64,000 nucleotides of DNA, taken from contig NZ_CP113097.1 in NCBI RefSeq assembly GCF_026625125.1, positions 3,286,001 through 3,350,000 on the forward strand, written 5' to 3'. A program made the position numbers and the translations under genes. Under the pieces are notes generated by a model that was given only the letters and a program-made list of their open reading frames with translations, made no database searches and was not told the DNA's origin. The DNA comes from Pseudomonas putida (lineage in GTDB: Bacteria; Pseudomonadota; Gammaproteobacteria; Pseudomonadales; Pseudomonadaceae). How positions within the stretch are numbered: position 1 is the first letter of the stretch; each line of letters opens with the position of its first letter. Shown in pieces: positions 1 through 7,438 of this stretch.

Positions 1-663
1 CGGCAAGACGGTCAATGCATCGTCGGAACTCAACAGCGGTGGCAGATCGAAAATGCAGATGCGCGAGTCGTAGCGGTCGCGCAGGTCGCTGATCAGGCTG
101 TTGACCTTGGGCGATGACAACATCTCGGTGGACATCGGTATCGGTTCGCGCGTCGGCAACACCACGAACCGCGGCAAGGTCGGGTTGACCAGAACCTCTT
201 CCAGCCAGGCCTCGCCTTTGAGGAGCTCATTCAGCGCTTTGTCCATGGGCAGGCCAAGGCTGCTGCCAACCCTGGGTCGGCGCAGGTCGAAGTCCACCAG
301 CAATGCGGTCTTGGTGGTGTGGTGGGCGATGCTCATGGCCAGGTTGACAGCCAGCACCGTCTTGCCCGCCTCGGGTGTCGGCGACGTGATCGCCAACGTC
401 CGCCAGCCGTTTTCTTCCATGGCCTGCAACACTTGCGTGCGCAGCAGGTCGATGGCCCCGCTCATGTTCGAGTTCTTGTTGTAGGAGACGATCCGGTTGC
501 GTTCCAGGTGCTCCGCCCGCAGCGGCACCACCTTGGTCTGCACGTAGTCGAATTGCCCCAAGGCTTCGGGCTGCTGCGGCACGAGCGGCGCCTTTGGCGT
601 TTCAGCGGGAGAGGGAGAAACCTGATGAATGTTCTTTCCGATAGCCGGCGTAATTCTGTCCAT
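1..663 (-). CDS. Exopolysaccharide-locus tyrosine kinase (CpsD/CapB type), C-terminus cut by window edge
   Basis: The reading frame starts at an ATG at 663 and stays open to base 1, so about 221 residues are visible and the C-terminus (where a tyrosine cluster would lie) is missing. The protein has the BY-kinase ATPase layout: a Walker A-like loop TSPTPEAGKT, a Walker A' strand ALLVDFDLRRP, and a Walker B-like strand ICIFDLPPLLSSDDA. Proteins of this family phosphorylate themselves on tyrosines and work with a Wzz-type membrane partner to control polymerisation and export of an exopolysaccharide. That partner is the gene immediately upstream, which ends 12 bases before this start, so the two are cotranscribed. 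It resembles the autokinase subfamily found in PEP-CTERM loci. The substrate polymer is not known from the sequence. Confidence 0.85.
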   Translation of the reverse strand, partial: MDRITPAIGKNIHQVSPSPAETPKAPLVPQQPEALGQFDYVQTKVVPLRAEHLERNRIVSYNKNSNMSGAIDLLRTQVLQAMEENGWRTLAITSPTPEAGKTVLAVNLAMSIAHHTTKTALLVDFDLRRPRVGSSLGLPMDKALNELLKGEAWLEEVLVNPTLPRFVVLPTREPIPMSTEMLSSPKVNSLISDLRDRYDSRICIFDLPPLLSSDDALTVLP

Positions 664-675
664 CGCTGCGCTTCC

Positions 676-2244
676 CTATTCAAACCGAGCCATAGCTTTA
701 AACAGCAAGAGGTCCAGTGGCATGTAGAACACATGGACGACCACCATCAGCATAGCAATCAGTAACAACCCGGCGATGGCCAGCAGCACTCGCCACTTGC
801 GGCGCCTGGCTACATCGGCCTGGGTGGAAATGTACGGCACGGCCACCAGCACGCGCTTGCCCAGCACGCTTTCCAGGGCACCGACACCGCGGATACGCTG
901 GTTGAGCATTTCCAGCAGCATCACCAGCCCGCCACCCACTGCCGGCGCCAACACCAGGCCCAATGCGACAATTTTCTTGCGGTTGGGCTTGACCGGTTTT
1001 TCCGGCATCAACGGTGGCTCCAGCAGCACGAAGCGCTCGGCCTTGTTTTCCTGCTCCAGGCTTTCGGTGATCTTCGCGCCCATTTCCTTGTTGCGGATTT
1101 CCTCGTACTTCTTGCGCGCGTTGTCATGGTCGCGCATCAGCGTGACCAAGCCGCGCTCCACCTGCGGAGCCTCGAGAATATCGGCCTCATAGCCTTCCAT
1201 CTTGGCCGTCAGCTGCCGTTTCTGTTCAGCAAGCGATGCGATGCGCGACTGAGTAGCCGCCATTTTGGTGCGTACCCTGGCGGCGTCGAGATTCATGGCC
1301 GCCGCAGCGGCGATCCCCTTCTCGCCCGACGCCTTGAGCAGGTCGATCTTGCGTTTGACGGCCACCACATCGGGGTGCGCCGGGGTGTACTTGGTCAACA
1401 GCCGGGCATACTCGGCCTTGAGGCTGGCCAGGTCCTGGGGTTGGTCCGCCGCGGCAGGCCTGCCGCCAGCCGCCTGTGCGGGCACCCCCGCATTGGCAGC
1501 CGCCAGTTCCAGTTCCAGGTAACGCAGCTCTTCCTGGGCGGCCTTGTAGTCACGATCGACCTCGCGGAACTCCAGCTCCGAACGCGACAACATGCTCATG
1601 CGCAACTGCTGGTTCTCAGGCAAGGCATTGGCGTGCGCCTGCTTGAAATCCGCCAGCTTGTTCTCGAGTGCAGCCAACTCGGCGCCCAGCTTGTTCGCCT
1701 CTTGGGTAAGGAATTCAGTGGTCTCGGTTGCCCGTTCGGTGCGCTGCTTCATGTTTTCGTTGAGAAACAGCGTCACCAGTTCGTCGGCCACTTCCTTGGC
1801 AACTTCAGGGCGCTTGTCCTCGTACGAAACCGTGAACGCGACCGTCGCCTCGCCACGCCCTTTGACATAGGTACTGAGCGTGGCCACGGCGATGGCGCTG
1901 CGCATCTGCTCGATCTTGTCGGTTTCGCTGAACTGCCTGCCCTTGTCGGCGAACAGATTGTATTTGTCGATGATCTTCAGCAGGTTCTCGCGGGTCATGA
2001 CGCGCTGACGAATGACCTCGATACGCTCATCGGCAAAACTGTTGTTGTTGGCCGAGACCAGCTCCGGGGAAATCTGCTGCGACTCCACCAGGATGGTGCC
2101 GGTCGACTGGTAAAGGGGCGGCACCGTGACGGCCACCCCGATGGTTGCCGCAATCACGACCACGATGCTCACCCCCAGCAACAAGGCGCGGTCCTTGATG
2201 ATGGCGATGTAATCTTTAAGGGAAAGCTCGTAGTCCGATTTCAT
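676..2244 (-). CDS. Polysaccharide chain-length determinant (Wzz/GumC-like, PEP-CTERM locus type)
   Basis: This 522-residue inner-membrane protein has a short cytoplasmic N-terminus, a first membrane helix at about residues 20-45, a long periplasmic region rich in alpha-helical coiled coil (roughly 150-400), and a second helix near 430-450 after a proline-rich stretch (EPPLMPEKPVKPNRKK). A third helix (VLLAIAGLLLIAMLMVVV) near the C-terminus is typical of the chain-length proteins of PEP-CTERM-type EPS loci. It should set polymer length together with the kinase encoded just downstream. The frame also has a GTG three codons earlier (2253); I chose the ATG at 2244 because a GGTGG sequence precedes it. 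It lies between the outer-membrane barrel gene and the kinase with only short gaps. Confidence 0.87.
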   Translation of the reverse strand: MKSDYELSLKDYIAIIKDRALLLGVSIVVVIAATIGVAVTVPPLYQSTGTILVESQQISPELVSANNNSFADERIEVIRQRVMTRENLLKIIDKYNLFADKGRQFSETDKIEQMRSAIAVATLSTYVKGRGEATVAFTVSYEDKRPEVAKEVADELVTLFLNENMKQRTERATETTEFLTQEANKLGAELAALENKLADFKQAHANALPENQQLRMSMLSRSELEFREVDRDYKAAQEELRYLELELAAANAGVPAQAAGGRPAAADQPQDLASLKAEYARLLTKYTPAHPDVVAVKRKIDLLKASGEKGIAAAAAMNLDAARVRTKMAATQSRIASLAEQKRQLTAKMEGYEADILEAPQVERGLVTLMRDHDNARKKYEEIRNKEMGAKITESLEQENKAERFVLLEPPLMPEKPVKPNRKKIVALGLVLAPAVGGGLVMLLEMLNQRIRGVGALESVLGKRVLVAVPYISTQADVARRRKWRVLLAIAGLLLIAMLMVVVHVFYMPLDLLLFKAMARFE

Positions 2245-2264
2245 GGTGGCCACCCGTGCGAGAG

Positions 2265-3380
2265 TCAGATGTCGGGATATCTGTACGTCAACGTCAATCC
2301 GGCAATGGTCGCGTCAGCATCGGGCAAGCCGTCTTGCTGGCGCTGCTTGTACATCAACGAAAAACGCAGGTCCCAGGCCGGTGAGAATGCGCGGCTGGCC
2401 CACACGCCATAGGTTTGCAAGGTGTTTGGCGACACCCCTTTGCTGTCCTGCCAGGAGGCATCCACACCTACGCGGTCGACCTCGGTGACCAGGTAGCTCC
2501 AGCTGCCGCGCACCATGTCGAGCTCGGCGAAGCCGCCCTCGGCGTTGGCTACGGTGCTGCGCTCAGCGCTGAAGCTGGCGTCGGCACGTTCACCCCGGTA
2601 GAACAGCGACATGCCACCTTCACCGCGGCGCCCGCCGCCAGACCCCGTGGTCTTGTTGACGCCGACATGCACCTCGCCTTCGAACCGTTCGGAAAAACGG
2701 TGCCTGACGCCGATGTTCGGGCTGTAGCTGTTGGAAGACACTGCGGTGGTATCGTCCTGCGGCTCATAACGCCTGGCGTCGAAACCGGTGATGATGTCGG
2801 TGCGCTCACTCCAGGCGTAGGTCCACGTCGATGTGTTGTACAACTCGTCGTAACCGGTCAGCGAACTGATGTCATAACGGGCATGCGAATAGGTAAGGAC
2901 GTTGGCCAGCGTACTGCGCTCGGTCACCGCACTGCTCCAGTTGCCCTCGAGCGTGGACATCCTCTGCGTGCCGTCGGTGGTGACCACACCGGTGTCCTGC
3001 ACCGCACCGGACAGCGTGGAGCTTTCCTCGTAACGCGCCAGCAAACCGAAGCCTCCGGTCTGGGTTTCGCGCTGCCACCCCAGGCTCAACTTGGGGTCTT
3101 CTCGGTCATCGACGATCGACCGATCGGATGAGCGCAGCACGTTGACACCCAGGCCCAGACGCAACTGGTCGCGGTCGAACTGACCGATCAGGCTGTAGTC
3201 GGGCGCAATGATGGTACGCGTCACACCTTCCTCCTCGGACGTCAGGAGCAATGGGTTGCTGTCGTACTCGACAGACGTGGGCACCACGACTGAAGACTGC
3301 CAAATGGCGGCGTGAACCACCCCAGACAACGGCAACATCATCATTGCCGTTGCAATATGCGTTGGTCTAAAAATAGGCAC
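2265..3380 (-). CDS. Outer-membrane beta-barrel protein of the EPS locus
   Basis: This 371-residue protein begins with a signal peptide (TAMMMLPLSGVVHAA, cleavage near residue 25). The rest is a series of alternating polar/hydrophobic strands rich in aromatic residues, ending in TLTYRYPDI, as in outer-membrane barrels. Similar proteins occur beside Wza/Wzz/kinase genes in PEP-CTERM-type EPS loci, where a role as outer-membrane exit pore or secretion accessory is suspected but not settled. The start is a GTG at 3380 with a poor ribosome-binding site; no better start exists before the signal peptide. It sits 25 bases after the export-protein gene and 20 bases before the chain-length gene, so one transcript is likely. 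Confidence 0.78.
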   Translation of the reverse strand: MPIFRPTHIATAMMMLPLSGVVHAAIWQSSVVVPTSVEYDSNPLLLTSEEEGVTRTIIAPDYSLIGQFDRDQLRLGLGVNVLRSSDRSIVDDREDPKLSLGWQRETQTGGFGLLARYEESSTLSGAVQDTGVVTTDGTQRMSTLEGNWSSAVTERSTLANVLTYSHARYDISSLTGYDELYNTSTWTYAWSERTDIITGFDARRYEPQDDTTAVSSNSYSPNIGVRHRFSERFEGEVHVGVNKTTGSGGGRRGEGGMSLFYRGERADASFSAERSTVANAEGGFAELDMVRGSWSYLVTEVDRVGVDASWQDSKGVSPNTLQTYGVWASRAFSPAWDLRFSLMYKQRQQDGLPDADATIAGLTLTYRYPDI

Positions 3381-3405
3381 TAGAGATTCTTATATATTGG
3401 AAGGG

Positions 3406-3963
3406 TCAAGGTACGACCAGCGTATCGCCAGCCTGAAGTTGGAAGTTGGTGGACATGTCGCGCCCAGAAACCAGATCCTTGTAGCGCACCGGCAATACCT
3501 TTTGTGACGGGCCGCTGCCGCGGATGACCTTGATGGCACTTTCGTCGGCGAATTTGTCCATTCCACCCGACATGCTCAGCGCCTGAAGCACCGCCGTAGG
3601 GCCTGCCATGGGCACCGGCCCTGGCTTGATGACTTTGCCTTGCACATACACAAGGTTGCCCGCCGTGCCAGTGACGACGACGCTTACGTTGGGATCGGCC
3701 AGGTAGGGTTTCAGGCCGGCGGTGACCTTGGCGGCAACCGCCGTGACGTCCAGGCCGGCCACATCGATGCGGCCAGCCAGTGGGAAGGTGATGCTGCCAT
3801 CGGGCAGTACGACGGTTTCCTGGCGAAGGGTGTCCTCCTGCCAGACCGAAATCAGCACCCGGTCACCGGGGCTGAGCAGATACGCTGAATTGCCTTGATC
3901 AGCAACACTGCTGCCGGACCAAGCCACCAATACGCAGAAGATGGAAATCAGCAAACGCGCCAT
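3406..3963 (-). CDS. Polysaccharide export protein (Wza-type, Poly_export plus SLBB)
   Basis: This 185-residue exported protein has a signal peptide (about residues 1-21) followed by a polysaccharide-export domain (YLLSPGDRVLISVWQE, LPDGSITFPLAGRIDV) and one SLBB-type domain (VYVQGKVIKPGPVPM ... LQAGDTLVVP). Members form or line the periplasmic/outer-membrane channel for exopolysaccharide. There is no lipobox cysteine at the signal cleavage site, and the protein is much shorter than Wza, so it probably needs the neighbouring beta-barrel for outer-membrane passage. That is how short export proteins of PEP-CTERM-type loci are arranged. An ATG at 3963 has GGAGGG seven bases upstream. It is the first gene after the predicted promoter at 4146-4173. 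Confidence 0.85.
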   Translation of the reverse strand: MARLLISIFCVLVAWSGSSVADQGNSAYLLSPGDRVLISVWQEDTLRQETVVLPDGSITFPLAGRIDVAGLDVTAVAAKVTAGLKPYLADPNVSVVVTGTAGNLVYVQGKVIKPGPVPMAGPTAVLQALSMSGGMDKFADESAIKVIRGSGPSQKVLPVRYKDLVSGRDMSTNFQLQAGDTLVVP

Positions 3964-4267
3964 CAGGGATCCCTCCGGCCTTGCGGCCCAGGTTCAAGAG
4001 CACTGAATGAGAACGACACTAAACCTCTCGCTCCACTTCGCAGCCGTTATCGCGCTGCGACGGCCTCAAGCATCCAGGAGGCCCTGTTACCGCAATGCCG
4101 CTTCGCCTGCCACTGCCAATTTGCGCCTGGGGCGTCAGCTACTGGAATATAGCAACAGCTGTAAAATTGACAAGCGACTGATCCCGTCTTTGACCTAAAC
4201 ATCCCATATCTAGCGTCAATTCACTGGCACCACGGTTAAGTACTTCGTATTTGTAATAGCAACGTCC
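3964..4267. other. Intergenic leader of the EPS export operon
   Basis: No gene is seen here. Read on the minus strand, the stretch holds a sigma70-type promoter (listed separately) and an untranslated leader of roughly 175 bases before the export gene. A small 6-bp hairpin (TCGCAG/CTGCGA near 4038-4060) lies in the leader. I found no JUMPstart/ops element. Confidence 0.5.
4146..4173 (-). promoter_or_regulatory. Predicted sigma70 promoter of the EPS export operon
   Basis: On the minus strand a -35 box TTGTCA (4173-4168), a 16-base spacer and a -10 box TATATT (4151-4146) give a near-consensus promoter. It points at the export gene, with an expected transcription start near 4139. Confidence 0.55.
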
Positions 4268-4444
4268 TCAAATTTTCTTTCTGTTGGCAACTGCGACAAA
4301 CCCGATTACCGCAAACGCAAACACCCAGCCTGCCGTCGCCAGAGGAACAATGTTGGTCTGGCTCATATAAGAGTCAGCCGCCCGTGCCGCCCCGCTCAAT
4401 AACACCAACAAAAAGATGGATTTGATGAACAGTGTTGAGCGCAT
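4268..4444 (-). CDS. Small secreted protein with a PEP-CTERM/VPLPA-like C-terminal sorting signal
   Basis: This 58-residue protein starts at an ATG (4444) preceded by a perfect AGGAGG five bases upstream. The N-terminus is a signal peptide (MRSTLFIKSIFLLVLLSG, cleavage after ARA near residue 22). Only about 10 residues of mature sequence (ADSYMSQTNI) precede a C-terminal tripartite tail: VPLATAGW, a hydrophobic helix of about 18 residues, and the basic end NRKKI. The tail aligns without gaps with the exosortase signal pattern VPLPAA-W-F..A..G....A.RRKK. Its place inside an EPS locus with PEP-CTERM-type partners fits. No exosortase gene is visible; one could lie left of the window. An alternative reading is a small single-pass membrane protein with no processing. 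Confidence 0.75.
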   Translation of the reverse strand: MRSTLFIKSIFLLVLLSGAARAADSYMSQTNIVPLATAGWVFAFAVIGFVAVANRKKI

Positions 4445-4783
4445 GGTCCCCTCCTACGAAGAGGAAAATTTATTATGGGTTTTTTGGCGGAGGAATGAAT
4501 CGCTGTTGATTTGAGCTTATGGGCACGATGCCATTACGTCAACGTTCCGACACCATAATAAATCTCAATCGGCCACCCCCTGATTAGTCAAATTTTCGAC
4601 ATGCAGAAGATGCAGGCTCTTTTGAGGGTGGCCAATCTGTAGCAACTCATTGAAATGGCGGAAAAAAGAGTTTTTCATCGAGACCCCCAATGGCTCGCTT
4701 GCGGATAGACACACCCACGCGCGAGTTGAACGATGTGTTTCAAAGACGAGAAACAGTGCGAATCATTGCGCTTCGCGTCACGC
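4445..4783. other. Intergenic region upstream of the small PEP-CTERM-like gene
   Basis: No further gene is seen. An 8-bp inverted repeat (GGCCACCC at 4571-4578 and GGGTGGCC at 4626-4633, 47-base gap) lies in the middle. The stretch is AT-richer than its surroundings. On the minus strand a CATAAT hexamer just upstream of the small gene's ribosome-binding site could be a -10 box, but no good -35 accompanies it. Confidence 0.35.
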
Positions 4784-5902
4784 TTATGACGGGAAAAGAT
4801 CGAGGGTACGTTCGACCTCATCGATATCGATCGTGAAGCCATCGCCCTGCGGCATACCGACCACAAAGCCGAAATGCTGATAGTCACGGTCCGTCAGGTA
4901 CTTGTAGTAGCTGACGAAGCGGTTGGGCGGCTGCAGCGTCAGCAGCGAGCCACCTGAGCGCAGTACGTTGACGCCGTGAACCAGCTGGCTGCCTTCCACG
5001 CCGATCACCGTCCTGGCCCCTGCGCACGCCGCAACGATGGTCGGCACATCGCATTTGAGTGGGTCGATGACTCGAAAGCCACGGTGCCTGCGCAGGTGTT
5101 CGGCGACCTCGAGTTCATTGCGCATGAACCGCAATTCCCCTTCACAGCCGCGTAGAATGAACACGCCGGGGTGCGTCACAGGGTCCACATGCGACAGCAA
5201 CTTGTCGCCCATGGCGCGGTAGCGCCGATGCCGGCTGCTGTTGTTGCTCACGTCATCGAAGAGCACCAGTTCCTTGAAAAAGGCGCTACGCAAGCGCAAG
5301 GGCTGCATGTCCAGCCACGCCTCGTAACCGGGGGCTTGAGTGAACAGTGGAAACCTGGCCGACGGTGCCGTGGTAACAGGGATGCCCTCGTTGCGCGCAA
5401 GTGTGTAGGTCGGGCAATTTTCCATCAACCAGGTACCGAACCACGTGTTGCCGTTTTGCGTGCAATACACGGCACCGCGCTCGATTTCGTAGTCCACCGT
5501 TACCCGCGGAAAGGTGCTGGGCTTCAACGACAGCCAGTGGGTGGCATCGTCTTTGTACAAAGCCCCGTCAATCAGCCATACATCCTTCAGCAGGTAGCCC
5601 CGCGTCGGGCCTTGCTGCGTAAGAATACCGCCGTGCATGGTGCCGGCGGGGTGAACATGCGGGAAAAACCGCTTGGCCTCCCAGCCGGTCACACGCTCCA
5701 ACTGGTTGGGCAGGAAAAACGCCGGTGGGGAGACGGTGGTCTCACCGGGTGCAATGTCCCAGGTTTTAACCGCGCGCGTTTTTATGTCGATATCGGCTTT
5801 ACGGGCAAGCCGCTTTCTCGCGATGTGTTTGTAGGCGGCCAGTGTCCAGGCAGTTTCGCTGGAGATCAGCGTCGAACTGAACTTAGAAATATCGCTACCC
5901 AT
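4784..5902 (-). CDS. Glycosyltransferase family 61 (DUF563-like) protein
   Basis: This 372-residue protein resembles GT61 enzymes, which transfer sugars such as xylose or GlcNAc-type residues to glycans. The C-terminal half carries the usual signature: a VFILRG strand, a conserved EL..AEHLRRHRGFRVIDP segment, and GVEGSQLVHGVN, which replaces the more common GxHGAGLxN loop. The middle contains a NTWFGTWLMENCP segment typical of the family. The frame extends to a TTG at 5941, but the ATG at 5902 has AAGGGG at good spacing and is preferred. It follows the acetyltransferase-like gene on the same strand and probably decorates the polymer made by this locus. Donor and acceptor cannot be told from the sequence. 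Confidence 0.78.
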   Translation of the reverse strand: MGSDISKFSSTLISSETAWTLAAYKHIARKRLARKADIDIKTRAVKTWDIAPGETTVSPPAFFLPNQLERVTGWEAKRFFPHVHPAGTMHGGILTQQGPTRGYLLKDVWLIDGALYKDDATHWLSLKPSTFPRVTVDYEIERGAVYCTQNGNTWFGTWLMENCPTYTLARNEGIPVTTAPSARFPLFTQAPGYEAWLDMQPLRLRSAFFKELVLFDDVSNNSSRHRRYRAMGDKLLSHVDPVTHPGVFILRGCEGELRFMRNELEVAEHLRRHRGFRVIDPLKCDVPTIVAACAGARTVIGVEGSQLVHGVNVLRSGGSLLTLQPPNRFVSYYKYLTDRDYQHFGFVVGMPQGDGFTIDIDEVERTLDLFPS

Positions 5903-5976
5903 GGAAAGCCCCTTTATAAGAGCGCCAAAAAAAGATCGCAAGTAACGTCCTTATCTAGGCCGGCCTTGACGCTGAG

Positions 5977-7125
5977 TTAGTTGGACAATACCCTTTCCAT
6001 CGTGGGCGGTGATTTCAAGTTCGCATAGCGTTGACGCAAGTTCTCGAAGAACAATTCCCCCGAACTTTTAGCCCCATACAGGTATATTTTGTGCAAGCCG
6101 CCAAACACCATTTCGTGGTAGCGGCTGGCGAGCGCTTCATCACTGGACCCTTCCGGCAAACCGAGGTGCAGCGTCAACTTGTCGCCTTCGACCGCAAACA
6201 GTGGCGTGTCCCAAAGAAAACGCGCCACGCCCGTCTTGGGTAGGCGGATGAACATGTAAGCGTGGTTGCCGAGTGAGTCGATATCCCCCCCGCGCCGGCG
6301 TTTCCACTTCAATAACCCATCGTCCGGGCGCGCCAGACAAAGGCCGATGTCGTAGTAGTCGAAGCCATTGGCCAAGGCCCACTCCAATGCCATGTAGGTG
6401 GTGATGGAGTTGACCTCACGCAGTTTCTTGGCATCGGAAAACACGGCTTCGCAGTAACCGAAACGTAACGTGCTCCAGTAGCGCTTGCCCGCCCGGGTTA
6501 TCTCACAGCCAAGGTGGCAGGCAACCACCTCGCCGTTCAACGTGATCAAGTCCAGGCGGCCGACTCCCTTGGCGAGGCGGAACACCTCCTCGGTGGGAAA
6601 CTGCGCCGCATGAATGCCTTGCCGTGCGCTGGCATACGGCCGCAGCAGATCACGGTCGGCCATGGCAATTTCGTCGTCAGCCAGCGTTTGCCTCATCTCA
6701 TAGAGCGGTCGGTTCTTGCGGATACTGCGGCGCAATTCACTGTCATAGCGCGCGGTGATATCGTCCAGCGAGCGCCCCAGCGGTACAACGGCACTCAGGT
6801 AGTGCGGAACGGACAGCGCACCGAGGGTGGGTAACTCACTGACGACGACGCGGCTGGGCAAGCTGCCCGCCGAGCCCTCGGGTTGTGGTGCCTGCTGCTG
6901 CGCCTTGCCGCCTATCAACAGCTTGGCCATCTCACGCTGTTGCTTTCGGCCGATGTACAGAATTTCGTAGGGGCTTTCCTGCTGCAGCCTGAACCGGGCG
7001 ATCTCCCAATGCCAAAAGCACGCCCGCCCCAGCATGTCGCGTAACACGTTTGATACGGTTCTGATCTCGTAACGCAGCGAAGGCGAGATGAGTTTTCGAG
7101 CTACGGCCATCATGTGCGCTTTCAT
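5977..7125 (-). CDS. FemAB/BioF2-like GNAT acyltransferase of the EPS locus
   Basis: The protein (382 residues from the ATG at 7125) looks like the GNAT-fold acetyltransferase group often named BioF2-like. The core runs from about residue 115 to 300 and includes LRRSIRKNRPLYEMRQ, GRLDLITLNGEVVACHLGCE, and FDYYDIGLCLARPDDGLLKWKRR, the last being the usual GL.....G...FK-type closing motif. Such proteins occur in EPS and glycan loci, where they may acylate sugars or amino sugars. A TTG at 7152 is an alternative start (AAGG upstream) that adds nine residues. It is the most upstream gene of the leftward EPS cluster and is divergent from the toxin gene. Confidence 0.7.
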   Translation of the reverse strand: MKAHMMAVARKLISPSLRYEIRTVSNVLRDMLGRACFWHWEIARFRLQQESPYEILYIGRKQQREMAKLLIGGKAQQQAPQPEGSAGSLPSRVVVSELPTLGALSVPHYLSAVVPLGRSLDDITARYDSELRRSIRKNRPLYEMRQTLADDEIAMADRDLLRPYASARQGIHAAQFPTEEVFRLAKGVGRLDLITLNGEVVACHLGCEITRAGKRYWSTLRFGYCEAVFSDAKKLREVNSITTYMALEWALANGFDYYDIGLCLARPDDGLLKWKRRRGGDIDSLGNHAYMFIRLPKTGVARFLWDTPLFAVEGDKLTLHLGLPEGSSDEALASRYHEMVFGGLHKIYLYGAKSSGELFFENLRQRYANLKSPPTMERVLSN

Positions 7126-7364
7126 TTCTTCTTCGACGTCCTTTGAATTCAAACGGCCTTATCGGAAGAGAAGCGGGTTATTGCTCAAGACAGTGACGTA
7201 AGCGACTGATATTCCGACAACATTGCCCCTTGCCGGCCTAACATTCAGTAACAATTTAAGATGCAAGCCCGCGCATTAGCAAGCGGCGTTTTGCAATCAT
7301 CTGCCTTCATTTCATGACGTCAATTTTCTTTCCTGCACGGTTCTAGTCATTAATTACTGCAATG

Positions 7365-7378
7365 GGTAGTTAACTACC
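7365..7378. promoter_or_regulatory. Perfect 14-bp palindrome in the divergent promoter region
   Basis: GGTAGTTAACTACC is a perfect palindrome centred on GTTAAC, located 60 bases before the toxin start in an AT-rich stretch between two divergent genes. It has the form of a dimeric repressor or activator site. No regulator gene is adjacent, so the binding protein is unknown. Confidence 0.4.
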
Positions 7379-7438
7379 TCACTGCTGCGCTGCAAACGGT
7401 GCCTGCTACCGGCTCTTTCCCTCATGCAGGTACCGACG

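Noticed and set aside
1126..2412. Plus-strand frame of 428 residues over the chain-length gene
   Set aside because: Antisense shadow of a clear Wzz-type protein.
5903..5941. TTG start at 5941 for the GT61 gene
   Set aside because: No ribosome-binding site, whereas the ATG at 5902 has AAGGGG at proper spacing.
1..7152. An exosortase gene inside the EPS part of the window
   Set aside because: No multi-helix protein with the Cys/Arg/His exosortase pattern is encoded here; all frames are accounted for by other families.
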